NCBI GenBank assembly: GCA_001898835.1
Contig: MKVM01000003.1
Span: forward strand, 62,001 to 126,000
Direction of reading: 5' to 3'
Source of the DNA: Micrococcales bacterium 72-143
Lineage (GTDB): Bacteria; Actinomycetota; Actinomycetes; Actinomycetales; Microbacteriaceae
DNA length: 64,000 nucleotides
Shown in pieces: positions 1-8,751 of the stretch (its first letter is position 1; each line of letters opens with the position of its first letter). The position numbers and the translations under genes are program-made. Under the pieces are notes generated by a model, which made no database searches, was not told the DNA's origin, and saw only the letters and a list, made by a program, of their open reading frames with translations.

Positions 1-881
<881 letters not shown>

Positions 882-896
882 CGCGCCGGGCATGCA

Positions 897-926
897 GAAG
901 GGCCGGGTCGAAAGACCCGGCCCTTC
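897..926 (-). terminator. Hairpin terminator after icd
   Basis: A perfect 13-bp stem (GAAGGGCCGGGTC paired with its complement) with a GAAA tetraloop lies 18 bp past the icd stop codon and before mdh. There is no T-run, as is common in high-GC actinobacteria. Confidence 0.8.
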
Positions 927-943
927 CGGTGATCAGGGGGCGC

Positions 944-2161
944 TCAGCCCAGGCGCGCCGACAGGTTCTCGTCGAGGGCGGCGAGGAAGTCCTCGGTGGT
1001 CAGCCACTCCTGCTCGGGACCGACCAGGATCGCGAGGTCCTTCGTCATCTTGCCCGACTCGACCGTCTTGATGACGACGTCCTCGAGGGTCTCGGCGAAG
1101 TCGATGAGCGCCTGGTTGCCGTCGAGCTTTCCGCGGTGCATGAGGCCGCGGGTCCACGCGAAGATCGAGGCGATCGGGTTCGTCGAGGTGGGCTTGCCGG
1201 CCTGGTGCTGGCGGTAGTGACGCGTCACGGTGCCGTGGGCGGCCTCCGCCTCGACGACCTTGCCGTCGGGCGTGGTCAGCACGGAGGTCATGAGGCCGAG
1301 CGAGCCGTAGCCCTGCGCGACCGTGTCGGACTGCACGTCGCCGTCGTAGTTCTTGCACGCCCAGACGTAGCCGCCCTCCCACTTGAGCGCGGAGGCCACC
1401 ATGTCGTCGATGAGGCGGTGCTCATAGGTGATGCCCGCCGCCTCGAACTTGTCCTTGTACTCCGCGTCGAACACCTCCTGGAAGAGGTCCTTGAAGCGGC
1501 CGTCGTAGGCCTTGAGGATCGTGTTCTTGGTGGAGAGGTACACCGGGTAGCCCCGCGAGAGGCCGTAGTTGAAGCTCGCGCGCGCGAAGTCGCGGATCGA
1601 CGGGTCCTGGTTGTACATCGCCATCGCGACGCCGCCATCCGGAGCCTGGAACACCTCGAAGCTCTGCGCCTCGCCGCCGTCGGCGGGCTGGAAGGAGAGC
1701 GTCAGGGTGCCGGGGCCGTCGAAGACGAAGTCGGTCGCGCGATACTGGTCGCCGAAGGCGTGGCGGCCGATGATGATGGGCTTGTTCCAGCCGGGCACGA
1801 GGCGCGGGATGTTGGAGATGACGATCGGCTCGCGGAAGATGACGCCGCCGAGGATGTTGCGGATGGTGCCGTTGGGGCTCTTCCACATCTTCTTGAGGCC
1901 GAACTCGGCGACGCGCGCCTCGTCGGGGGTGATGGTGGCGCACTTGACGCCCACCCCGTGCCTCTGGATGGCGTGCGCCGCGTCGATCGTGACCTGGTCG
2001 TCGGTCGCGTCGCGGTTCTCGATGCCGAGGTCGTAGTACTCGAGGTTCACGTCGAGGTAGGGGTGGATGAGGCGGTCCTTGATGAACTGCCAGATGATGC
2101 GGGTCATCTCGTCGCCGTCGAGCTCGACGACCGTCCCCTCGACCTTGATCTTCTCGACCAC
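944..2161 (-). CDS. icd: Isocitrate dehydrogenase (NADP+)
   Basis: Oxidatively decarboxylates isocitrate to 2-oxoglutarate, giving NADPH, in the TCA cycle. It encodes 405 residues, the usual length of the dimeric eukaryote-like IDH subfamily. Recognisable segments are [12 protein letters not shown] near the N-terminus, [13 protein letters not shown] (substrate loop with the conserved Ser), and [15 protein letters not shown] towards the C-terminus. The GTG at 2161 (MVEKIKVEG) is preferred because it follows an AAAGGA ribosome site by a normal distance and matches family N-termini; the open frame extends further upstream without homology. The upstream region contains a perfect 24-bp palindrome shared in motif with the sucC promoter, suggesting common regulation of TCA genes. 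Divergent from the acetyltransferase gene at 2270. Confidence 0.97.
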   Translation of the reverse strand: MVEKIKVEGTVVELDGDEMTRIIWQFIKDRLIHPYLDVNLEYYDLGIENRDATDDQVTIDAAHAIQRHGVGVKCATITPDEARVAEFGLKKMWKSPNGTIRNILGGVIFREPIVISNIPRLVPGWNKPIIIGRHAFGDQYRATDFVFDGPGTLTLSFQPADGGEAQSFEVFQAPDGGVAMAMYNQDPSIRDFARASFNYGLSRGYPVYLSTKNTILKAYDGRFKDLFQEVFDAEYKDKFEAAGITYEHRLIDDMVASALKWEGGYVWACKNYDGDVQSDTVAQGYGSLGLMTSVLTTPDGKVVEAEAAHGTVTRHYRQHQAGKPTSTNPIASIFAWTRGLMHRGKLDGNQALIDFAETLEDVVIKTVESGKMTKDLAILVGPEQEWLTTEDFLAALDENLSARLG

Positions 2162-2210
2162 GTGCTGTCCTTTCGCGTCGTACGCCGCCGAACAGCCTAC
2201 CTCGCATCCG

Positions 2211-2234
2211 AGATATCTCGATATCGAGATATCT
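2211..2234. promoter_or_regulatory. 24-bp perfect palindrome, candidate operator of icd
   Basis: A perfect 24-bp palindrome whose core reads TATCTCGATATCGAGATA lies 50 bp upstream of icd and 36 bp upstream of the divergent acetyltransferase. Two imperfect copies of the same core precede sucC (39702-39733). This looks like a dimeric repressor or activator site; the protein that binds is not known from this window. Confidence 0.65.
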
Positions 2235-2257
2235 GCCCGCGTGACGGCCGAGCGGGT

Positions 2258-2263
2258 TAGCCT
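2258..2263 (+). promoter_or_regulatory. -10 hexamer TAGCCT, leaderless promoter of the GNAT gene
   Basis: TAGCCT ends exactly 6 nt before the ATG at 2270 and no ribosome-binding site fits between them, so translation probably starts at the mRNA 5' end. Confidence 0.55.
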
Positions 2264-2269
2264 GTCAGG

Positions 2270-2722
2270 ATGGCGGACCTGAGACTCGAAGAGCTGACGG
2301 CGCAGACCATCGTCGCGGCCCGCAACCTCGCCCTGAAGCCCGGTCAGGCGGCGTTCATCGCGCCCGAGACCTACGAGCATTCCGAGCAGGACCTCGATCC
2401 CGCCGGATCCTGGCCCCGCGTCGTCATGGACGGCGACCACCTCGTCGGCTACGTCATGGGGGCGTTCGACCCCGACGCCCCCGAGGACTTCCTCAAGGCC
2501 GCGCTCTGGCGCATCCACGTCGAGGCCGACGCGCAGGGCATGGGCGTCGGGCGCTTCGCGGTCGCGGCGCTCGCGGACGAGGCGCGCCGCCGCGGCTTCC
2601 ACCAGCTGACGGTCGTGTGGGCGCCCGGCGAGGCCGGCCCCGAGCAGTTCTTCAAGGCCGTCGGCTTCGAGGTCGTGGGCGAGACGCCCTACGGCGAGAA
2701 GCTCGGCGCCCTCGCCCTCTGA
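2270..2722 (+). CDS. GNAT family N-acetyltransferase
   Basis: A 150-residue single-domain GCN5-related acetyltransferase that would move an acetyl group from acetyl-CoA to an amine. The CoA-pyrophosphate loop is seen as [10 protein letters not shown] at about residues 88-97, followed by a helix and the C-terminal [13 protein letters not shown] strand-helix typical of the fold. The N-terminal layout (residues 1-60) resembles diamine/spermidine acetyltransferases of the BltD/SpeG type, but the substrate cannot be read from sequence. It starts at an ATG directly after a -10-like hexamer. The alkyltransferase-like gene begins 13 bp downstream on the same strand, so the two may be co-transcribed. 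Confidence 0.85.
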   Translation: MADLRLEELTAQTIVAARNLALKPGQAAFIAPETYEHSEQDLDPAGSWPRVVMDGDHLVGYVMGAFDPDAPEDFLKAALWRIHVEADAQGMGVGRFAVAALADEARRRGFHQLTVVWAPGEAGPEQFFKAVGFEVVGETPYGEKLGALAL

Positions 2723-2735
2723 GCGGCGCATCCGG

Positions 2736-3065
2736 ATGCCGCAGCCGGCCGAGGACTTCGTGGGCGCGGTGCTCGACGTGGTCGCGCAGATCCCCGAGGG
2801 CCGCACCATGAGCTACGGCGACGTCGCGGCCGCGATCGGCTCCCGCGCCGCGCGCGGGGTGGGCCAGGTGATGGCCTACTACGGCGACGAGGTGCCGTGG
2901 TGGCGGGTCGTGCGGGCGAGCGGCCACCCGCCGCAGTGCCACGAGGGCCGCGCGCTCGAGCACTACCGCGCGGAGGGCACGCCGCTGCTCTGGTCGCGCG
3001 ACCGCACCGTCTTCCGCGTCGACCTGGCCGCCGCCCGCTGGTGGCCGGACGGCGAACCCGGCTGA
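2736..3065 (+). CDS. Alkyltransferase-like protein (MGMT/Ogt C-terminal fold)
   Basis: A 109-residue protein with the DNA-binding domain of O6-alkylguanine-DNA alkyltransferases. The helix-turn-helix region is [17 protein letters not shown] (residues about 17-33). Where true MGMTs have the active-site PCHRVV, this protein has PWWRVV, so the alkyl-acceptor Cys is replaced by Trp. That is the hallmark of alkyltransferase-like proteins, which bind O6-alkylguanine and hand the lesion to nucleotide excision repair rather than repairing it themselves. Its length fits the family. Function here is inferred from the family. Confidence 0.88.
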   Translation: MPQPAEDFVGAVLDVVAQIPEGRTMSYGDVAAAIGSRAARGVGQVMAYYGDEVPWWRVVRASGHPPQCHEGRALEHYRAEGTPLLWSRDRTVFRVDLAAARWWPDGEPG

Positions 3066-3118
3066 GCGCATCCGCGCCTCCCCCGAACGGGCGCGTTCGC
3101 GGGGGTGCCCCGTGCCGG

Positions 3119-3124
3119 TAGCCT
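3119..3124 (+). promoter_or_regulatory. -10 hexamer TAGCCT before the tail-anchored protein gene
   Basis: TAGCCT ends 8 nt before the ATG at 3133, with no ribosome-binding site between, consistent with a nearly leaderless transcript. Confidence 0.45.
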
Positions 3125-3132
3125 CACATGCC

Positions 3133-3609
3133 ATGACCCGTACCGATGACCTCATGGCGATGATGCAGAGGCATATGCGCGGCACGGCCTTCGTCTTCTC
3201 GCGCACCGCCAAGGGATTCACCATCGATCTCGACCTGGCGAACCCGCAGTGGTGGCCGCTCATCGCGCAGACCAACCTCTCCGAGACCTCGAGCTTCCAG
3301 ATCGTCACCGACGAGATCGACTCGAAGTTCACCATCGTGGAGATCCCGCGCCACGTCGAGTGGGGCGGCGACGACGCGCCGCACTTCGTGCAGGGCGCAC
3401 CCTCCGGGCCCCGGCAGAGCATGAAGGACGAGGTCGACCTGCGCGTGAGCGCCGAGCCGATCCGCCGGCTCGTGCGTCGCGAGGCGGGCGGGCTCGGCTT
3501 CCGCGAGACCCTCGACCGCAAGAAGCTCTACGCGATGCTCGGCGTCGCGGCGGGCGGCGTCGCGGCCGTCGTGATCGTGCTCGTCATCATCGTCAACGCG
3601 CTCGGCTGA
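3133..3609 (+). CDS. Uncharacterised protein with a C-terminal membrane anchor
   Basis: A 158-residue protein I do not recognise. Residues 1-130 are soluble, with the pattern GFTIDLDLANPQWW and a basic stretch near RRLVRREAGG; residues about 135-156 form one hydrophobic helix ending in VIIVNALG. No signal peptide is present, so the topology suggests a tail-anchored protein with its bulk in the cytoplasm. The ATG at 3133 is chosen over the in-frame GTG at 3112 because the -10-like TAGCCT overlaps the region between them. It is convergent with the wall-anchored protein gene, with a hairpin between them. Confidence 0.7.
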   Translation: MTRTDDLMAMMQRHMRGTAFVFSRTAKGFTIDLDLANPQWWPLIAQTNLSETSSFQIVTDEIDSKFTIVEIPRHVEWGGDDAPHFVQGAPSGPRQSMKDEVDLRVSAEPIRRLVRREAGGLGFRETLDRKKLYAMLGVAAGGVAAVVIVLVIIVNALG

Positions 3610-3680
3610 GCTTCCGGGCGGCGGTCACCAGACGCGACGCCCGACGGCGACGCTCGGCGGCCATCCGCCGGGACGAGTGC

Positions 3681-3722
3681 GAGCCCGCGCACCCCTGCGA
3701 GGGTGCACGGGCCCGCAGGCTC
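3681..3722. terminator. Bidirectional hairpin between convergent genes
   Basis: Imperfect stem: GAGCC and GCACCC on the left arm pair with GGGTGC and GGCTC on the right arm across a short CTGCGA loop. It sits between the convergent ends of the genes finishing at 3609 and 3739, where a shared terminator is expected. Confidence 0.5.
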
Positions 3723-3738
3723 GATGCGGTGTCGCCCG

Positions 3739-5820
3739 CTACCGCCCGCGGCGGACCACGGACACCGAGCCGATCGCGACTCCGCCCACCACGAGAAGGC
3801 CGAGCGCGAGGAGTGCCCACGGCAGCACGGGGCCGGCGCCGGTGGAGGCGAGGTGCGGCGCACCGTTGCCCGTGGCGCCGCCGTTGCCGCCGCCCGGTGC
3901 CGGGTCGGATGCCCGGACGACGCGGTAGGCGAGCTCGACCGTCGTGGACTGGCCGGCCGCATCCGTGGCGACGATCGTCACGAGCTGCTCGCCCAGCACG
4001 TCGGTGGGAAGCGTGGCGCCCACCGAGCTCTCGCAGCTCGCGACGCCCGAGACGTCGTCGGCGCAGGTGAAGGCGAACGGCACGACCGCGCCCTGCTCGA
4101 AATCGCCGAACTCGGCGGGCGAGGTGACGACCACCCGGGGCGCGTCGCCGTCGATGCGCACGAGGTACTCCGCGTCGCTCGCGTTGCCGAGCGCGTCGAC
4201 CGCGTGGATGCGCAGCGTCGAGACGCCCTGGGGGAAGTCGAAGCCGGCGACGGTCAGCTCGGTCACCCCGCTGCGGTCGCCGTTCGTGTAGACGCGGCCG
4301 TCAGCGGCGATGATCCGCCATTCGATGATCCCCATCGCGGATGCGTCGCTCGCGGTCACCGTGACGTCCGGGCCGAAGAAGTACCAGCCGGACGCCTCGG
4401 GCGCACGCGCCGAGAACTCGATCACGGGACCGTCGACGTCGGCCGCGGCGACCGTGTAGCTGCGCACGAGGCGCGTCTCGTTGCCGGCCCGGTCCACGGC
4501 GCGCACGACCACCTCGAAGGTGCCGAGCTCGCTCGTGTCGAGCGCCTCGCCGTTCGCGACGGGCGCCTCGCACACCTCGATGCCACTGCGCGCGTCGGTG
4601 CAGTCGAAGTCGAGCACGAGCTCGTCGCCGGGCTCGACCGTGACGCCCGCCTCGGGCAGCGACGCCGTGACGACCGGAGCCGTCGCATCCGTCGGGAACG
4701 ACACCGTCTGGGCGACGCCCACGTTGTCGAACCAGTCGACCGCGCGCACCTGGTAGCGGTTGTCGCCCTCGCCCGCGGTCGGGAAGGTCGCGGTCGCGCC
4801 GGCCACGCTGACCCACGGCCCGGGGACGCCGCCCTCGAGCGTGCGGTACTCGACGCGCTGGACGCCCGACCCGTCGCCGTCGTCACCGGTGAGGGTCACC
4901 GTGACCGGGCCCGTCCACCATCCGTCGTGCCCGCCCGGGGCCTGCACGTCCACGGTCGGGGCGACGGTCTCGTCGGCGATGACCCGGAAGCTGTGCGGAT
5001 CGGCCCAGAACAGACCCGCCTCGTTCGCGCCGTGCGCGCGAGCCTCGAACGTGCCCAGCTGGTCCAGCACCTGCACGTAGCCGTTGTTGCGGGTCGTGTT
5101 GTTGATGATCGTCGCACCGCAGTTGTTCATGCCCGACTCGGGGTCGTCGCACGCGTACTCCAGGGTGACCGAGTCGCCGAGGCGGTAGACCGGCTTGGCC
5201 GGCGAGAGCAGTGCGATGTTCGGCTTCGTCTTGTCGAGCTTGATGCGACGCGTCACCGGTCCGACCGTGTTGCCCTCGTCATCGGTCGCCGTCACGGTGA
5301 GCACCGTCTGGCCGCCCGTCGTGATCGGGATGCTGGCCGAGCCGATCGACTCGCCGGAGCCGGTCTGCGCGCCGCTCGTCGACCACTCGACGATCGCGGT
5401 GGAGCTGATCGCCGAGGTCACGCGCACGCTCACGACGAGGTCCTCCGTGTACCAGCCGTGGGCGTTGACCTCCGGCAGGGTGAACTTCAGCTCGAGCGGG
5501 TTCTGCGGGTCGGGGTCGTTCGTGGATGCCGCGGTCGGCACGAGCTCGGCCTGCGGGGCTGCGGGGGATGGTTCGGCGGCGGGCTCGGGCTCGGCGGCGG
5601 GCTCGGACGCGAGCTCCGCGGCGGGCGCTTCGACGCGCGCGGCCTCGGTCGGGGCGAGCGCGTCGCCGGGTGCCTCGACGGATGCGGTGGCGGCATCCGC
5701 GTCGGAGGCGGCGGCGACTGCGGAGACGGTGCAGCCTCCGAGAACAAGGGGGACGACGGCCGTGGTGGCGAGCAGGGCGGCAAGCCAGCGCGACCTCGAC
5801 GAGGTGATCGTGGTAGTCAT
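3739..5820 (-). CDS. LAxTG wall-anchored protein with Ig-like repeats and a possible lipobox
   Basis: A 693-residue surface protein. The N-terminal signal sequence (residues about 10-30) ends in LVLGGC, which reads as a lipobox with C30. Next comes an Ala/Pro/Glu-rich linker (about 40-100), then tandem Ig-like modules of the OmpL47 type marked by GWY or GWW followed by VTVT. These alternate with modules bearing a Cys-SG-Cys pair, such as CDDPESGMNNC and CADDVSGVASC. The C-terminus has a Gly-rich spacer, LASTG at 657-661, a hydrophobic helix and RRGR: a class E sortase signal. Having both a lipobox and a sorting signal is unusual. It lies 69 bp after the SARP regulator on the same strand, with possible SARP direct repeats in the gap. 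Adhesion or wall structure is a guess; no ligand can be inferred. Confidence 0.85.
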   Translation of the reverse strand: MTTTITSSRSRWLAALLATTAVVPLVLGGCTVSAVAAASDADAATASVEAPGDALAPTEAARVEAPAAELASEPAAEPEPAAEPSPAAPQAELVPTAASTNDPDPQNPLELKFTLPEVNAHGWYTEDLVVSVRVTSAISSTAIVEWSTSGAQTGSGESIGSASIPITTGGQTVLTVTATDDEGNTVGPVTRRIKLDKTKPNIALLSPAKPVYRLGDSVTLEYACDDPESGMNNCGATIINNTTRNNGYVQVLDQLGTFEARAHGANEAGLFWADPHSFRVIADETVAPTVDVQAPGGHDGWWTGPVTVTLTGDDGDGSGVQRVEYRTLEGGVPGPWVSVAGATATFPTAGEGDNRYQVRAVDWFDNVGVAQTVSFPTDATAPVVTASLPEAGVTVEPGDELVLDFDCTDARSGIEVCEAPVANGEALDTSELGTFEVVVRAVDRAGNETRLVRSYTVAAADVDGPVIEFSARAPEASGWYFFGPDVTVTASDASAMGIIEWRIIAADGRVYTNGDRSGVTELTVAGFDFPQGVSTLRIHAVDALGNASDAEYLVRIDGDAPRVVVTSPAEFGDFEQGAVVPFAFTCADDVSGVASCESSVGATLPTDVLGEQLVTIVATDAAGQSTTVELAYRVVRASDPAPGGGNGGATGNGAPHLASTGAGPVLPWALLALGLLVVGGVAIGSVSVVRRGR

Positions 5821-5845
5821 CCCGCTATCGTCGGCGGGCGACTCC

Positions 5846-5857
5846 CCCCGATCGGGG
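5846..5857. repeat. 12-bp perfect palindrome upstream of the wall-protein gene
   Basis: CCCCGATCGGGG is a perfect palindrome 26 bp upstream of the start codon. It could be an operator half-set or a small 5' UTR hairpin; the sequence alone does not decide. Confidence 0.4.
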
Positions 5858-5872
5858 CGCGCGCGGGGCGCA

Positions 5873-5890
5873 CAACGTCAGTGCAACGTT
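5873..5890 (-). promoter_or_regulatory. Direct repeat with 11-bp pitch, candidate SARP binding site
   Basis: CAACGT occurs at 5873-5878 and again at 5884-5889, an exact 11-bp step with 4-5 nt between units. SARP-family activators bind heptamer direct repeats with this helical spacing. The site lies immediately after the stop of a SARP-family gene and 53-70 bp upstream of the wall-protein start. Assignment to that regulator is inference. Confidence 0.4.
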
Positions 5891-8688
5891 CAGCCGGCGC
5901 GTCCGCCGCGAACCCCGGGCCGGGCCAGCTCCGCGCACGCGGCGACCGCGTCCGCGAGGCTCATCGCTGCCCCCGCGTCCGCCGCCTCCGCCCACTGCCC
6001 GTCGGTGAGCGCGGCGCGCAACCGCATCCGGTGCTCGCGGTTGCCGTCGGGGTCGTTCGCATCGGGGTCCCACGAGTAGCGGCGGGCGTGGGTGTCGGTC
6101 GCGGCGAGCAGCCGCGCGCCCGCCTCGTTCTCGTCGAGGGTCGCGGCCGCCGCGGCGACGAGGAATATGCCGGCGATGGTATGCGTGGGTCGGCCGTCCG
6201 CCCAGGTGTGGCTGATGACCGGCACGAGCAGGTCGATCGCGTCCTGACCGCGGTGGGACGCGATGAGCACCTTCGCGACGAGGTGCGTCGCGAGGGTCTC
6301 CACCCACTGCTCGCCGGCCTGCCGGGCGAGGGCGATCGCCCGCTCGAGTCCCGCGAGCGCGCTCGCGGGGGCGCCGCCCGCGCGTTGCAGGTCGGCGGCG
6401 ATCATCTGCACGGTGGCCGCGGCGGCGAGGCTCGGCCCGGGCACGGCGAGCGCGGCCCGGAGGGATGCCGTCGCCGCCTCGAGGGCGCCCGTCGCCCCCT
6501 CGAGGTAGCCGCGGTACGCGAGCCCGACCGCGAGGATCGAGTCGTCGCCCGCCTCCCCCGCAGCCACGATCGCCGCCGCGATCGCGCGGCCCGAGGCCTG
6601 CGGCTCGCGCATGAAGAACCGCATGAGCCCGAGACCGAGCTGGGCCCGCGCCTCGGCGATCGCCGGCGCCGGGCCGGGGATCGCGAGCGCCTGCTCGATG
6701 CGGACGACCCCGTCGACGAGTGCCGACCGCCGGTACCAGACGCGCGCCATCCCGCCCACGATGAGCAGCGCCGACTCGCGGTCGCCCGCCGCGACGCTGT
6801 CGGCGAGCGCGGCGGCCAGGTCGTTCGCGGACCGCTCGAGCACGGCCGTCGCGGCCGCCTCGCCGTGCCCGTAGAGCTCGGACCGCAACCCGTCGACGAG
6901 TCCCGCGTGCCAGCGGCGATGCCGCTCGCGCCAGGCCGTGCGGTCGCCCGCGTACTGGCGGCGCGCGACCTCCCGCACCGCGATGAGCAGGCGGTAGGCG
7001 GTGGTGCCGTCGACCGTGCGCGACGTGGAGACCAGGGAGCGCTCGACGAGCTCGAGCAGCAGCTCGTCGACCTCCGCACCCGGCACCTCGCAGATGGCGG
7101 TCGCGGCGTCGTGCGAGAACGCGCCCGCGAAGCCGCCGAGCTGCCCGAACAGCTCCCGCTGCACGGGAGTCAGCAGGTCGGTGCTCCACTCGACCATCGC
7201 GACGACGCTCGCGTGGCGGTCCTCGGCGGAGGTCCCGCCGACGATCCCCCGCGCGCGGATCTCGGCCACGAGCTCCGGCAGCGACCGCGCGGGCAGCCGC
7301 GCCGCCGCGAGCTCGAGGGCGAGCGGGATGCCGTCGAGTGCGAGCACGAGCGACCGCACGAGCGGTTCGCTCGCCGCGTCCAGCCGGAAGCCCGGCTCGA
7401 TGTCGGCCGCCCGCGCCGCGAAGAGCCGCACGGCGTCGGCGAGGGCCTCCCCCAGCATCGGCTCCACGCGCACGCGGCGCTCGCCCGGCATCCGCAGGGC
7501 GTCGCGGCTCGTGACGAGCACGACGAGACCGTCGCAGCGGGCCAGCAGCTCCGTGGCGAGCTCGGCGACGTCGTCGCGCAGGTGCTCGGCGTTGTCGAGC
7601 ACGAGGATGGTCGGCACATCGCGCAGGATGCCCGCGATCGCATCGAGATCGGGGCGGATGGCGCCCACGAGCTCCGCGAGCGCGGAGAGCGTCGCGGGGA
7701 GGTCGCGGAACGGCACGAGGTCGAGGAACACCTGACGCCGGTCGTGCGCGCCGCCGCGCCGCAGCACCTCGATCGCGATGCGCGTCTTGCCCACGCCACC
7801 CGGCCCCGTGACCGTCACGAGGCGCGACCGGGTGCGCGCGTCGTCGACCGCATCCAGCTCGGCCCCGCGCCCCACGAGCTCCGTCAGCGGAAGGGGCACC
7901 CCGAGCCGCTCGGGCGCGGTCCCGTCCGCGCGCGCCACGGGATCGCGCCGCAGGATCGCGGTGCGCAGCCCGAGCAGCGCCGCCGGCAGGTCGAGCCCAC
8001 GTGTCTCGCCGAGCCGGTCGCCGAACTCGTCGATGACACGCAGCGCCTCGCCGTCGCGCCCGGAACGGGCGAGTGCGGTCGCGAGCAGCGCGACCGGGCG
8101 GTCCGCGAGGGGGCGCTCGCGCACGAGACCGCCGACCGACGTGACGACGGCCTCGAACTCGCCCGCCTCGATGCGGATGCCGGCGAGCGTCTCGAGAGCC
8201 GCCGCGTGTTCGAGCGCGAGCGCCTCCGCCTCGCGTGCCGCGAACGGCACGTCGTCGAGGCCCGCCAGGGGGCGGCCGGTCCACGCGCGCTCCCAGCGCT
8301 CGAGAGCGGCACGGTACCCCGGGCCGCCCGGGTCGCGAAGCGCCTCTCGCAGCGCCAGCACATCGACGTCGGCCGGGTCCACGTCGAGCAGGTAGCCGCC
8401 CCGCCCGCCGCTCAGGTACGGTGCGAGCGGCCCGCCACGGAGCCGCGAGACGCCCGAGCGCACGGTCACCTCGGCGCTCGGCGGCGCATCCGTCCACAGC
8501 TCCTCGACGAGCTGCGCGAGCGGCACCCGCCTGCCCGCGTCGAGCGCGAGACGCGCCACGATCGCCCGAGGACGGCGCGCGCCCAGGTCGAGCGGTGCGC
8601 CGTCGAGGCGCGCGACGACGCCGTCGAGCAGCTCGACGCGCAGTCGCGGGCCGGGCGCCGACGATGTGGTGGTGGTGTGGGCGGTCAC
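5890..8688 (-). CDS. SARP-family transcriptional regulator with NB-ARC ATPase and helical repeats
   Basis: A 932-residue AfsR/DnrI-type activator. Residues about 15-95 form the OmpR-like winged-helix DNA-binding domain (LDLGARRPRAIVARLAL, then EVTVRSGVSRLRG), and about 100-240 the bacterial transcriptional activation (BTAD) helices. An STAND-type NTPase follows, with P-loop GPGGVGKTR near residue 296 and Walker B ILVLDNAEHL near 364. The C-terminal ~400 residues are Ala-rich helices resembling TPRs, likely a sensor region. The GTG start follows a TAGTAT hexamer by 10 nt. The next gene downstream encodes a wall-anchored protein, its most likely local target. The signal sensed is unknown. Confidence 0.88.
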   Translation of the reverse strand: MTAHTTTTSSAPGPRLRVELLDGVVARLDGAPLDLGARRPRAIVARLALDAGRRVPLAQLVEELWTDAPPSAEVTVRSGVSRLRGGPLAPYLSGGRGGYLLDVDPADVDVLALREALRDPGGPGYRAALERWERAWTGRPLAGLDDVPFAAREAEALALEHAAALETLAGIRIEAGEFEAVVTSVGGLVRERPLADRPVALLATALARSGRDGEALRVIDEFGDRLGETRGLDLPAALLGLRTAILRRDPVARADGTAPERLGVPLPLTELVGRGAELDAVDDARTRSRLVTVTGPGGVGKTRIAIEVLRRGGAHDRRQVFLDLVPFRDLPATLSALAELVGAIRPDLDAIAGILRDVPTILVLDNAEHLRDDVAELATELLARCDGLVVLVTSRDALRMPGERRVRVEPMLGEALADAVRLFAARAADIEPGFRLDAASEPLVRSLVLALDGIPLALELAAARLPARSLPELVAEIRARGIVGGTSAEDRHASVVAMVEWSTDLLTPVQRELFGQLGGFAGAFSHDAATAICEVPGAEVDELLLELVERSLVSTSRTVDGTTAYRLLIAVREVARRQYAGDRTAWRERHRRWHAGLVDGLRSELYGHGEAAATAVLERSANDLAAALADSVAAGDRESALLIVGGMARVWYRRSALVDGVVRIEQALAIPGPAPAIAEARAQLGLGLMRFFMREPQASGRAIAAAIVAAGEAGDDSILAVGLAYRGYLEGATGALEAATASLRAALAVPGPSLAAAATVQMIAADLQRAGGAPASALAGLERAIALARQAGEQWVETLATHLVAKVLIASHRGQDAIDLLVPVISHTWADGRPTHTIAGIFLVAAAAATLDENEAGARLLAATDTHARRYSWDPDANDPDGNREHRMRLRAALTDGQWAEAADAGAAMSLADAVAACAELARPGVRGGRAG

Positions 8689-8698
8689 GGGTGAGGGA

Positions 8699-8704
8699 AT
8701 ACTA
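8699..8704 (-). promoter_or_regulatory. -10-like hexamer TAGTAT upstream of the SARP gene
   Basis: TAGTAT ends 10 nt before the GTG at 8688. With a start site about 7 nt downstream, the leader would be only a few nucleotides long. Confidence 0.4.
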
Positions 8705-8751
8705 CTCAGCTTGCCCGCACGTCGTCTCGGACGAGGAGCGGCCTGACCCGC

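Noticed and set aside
3703-8694. A 1,663-codon open frame on the plus strand
   Set aside because: It runs antisense to the wall-protein and SARP genes. Its translation is Arg/Gly/His-rich with no domain, a usual artefact of high-GC third positions.
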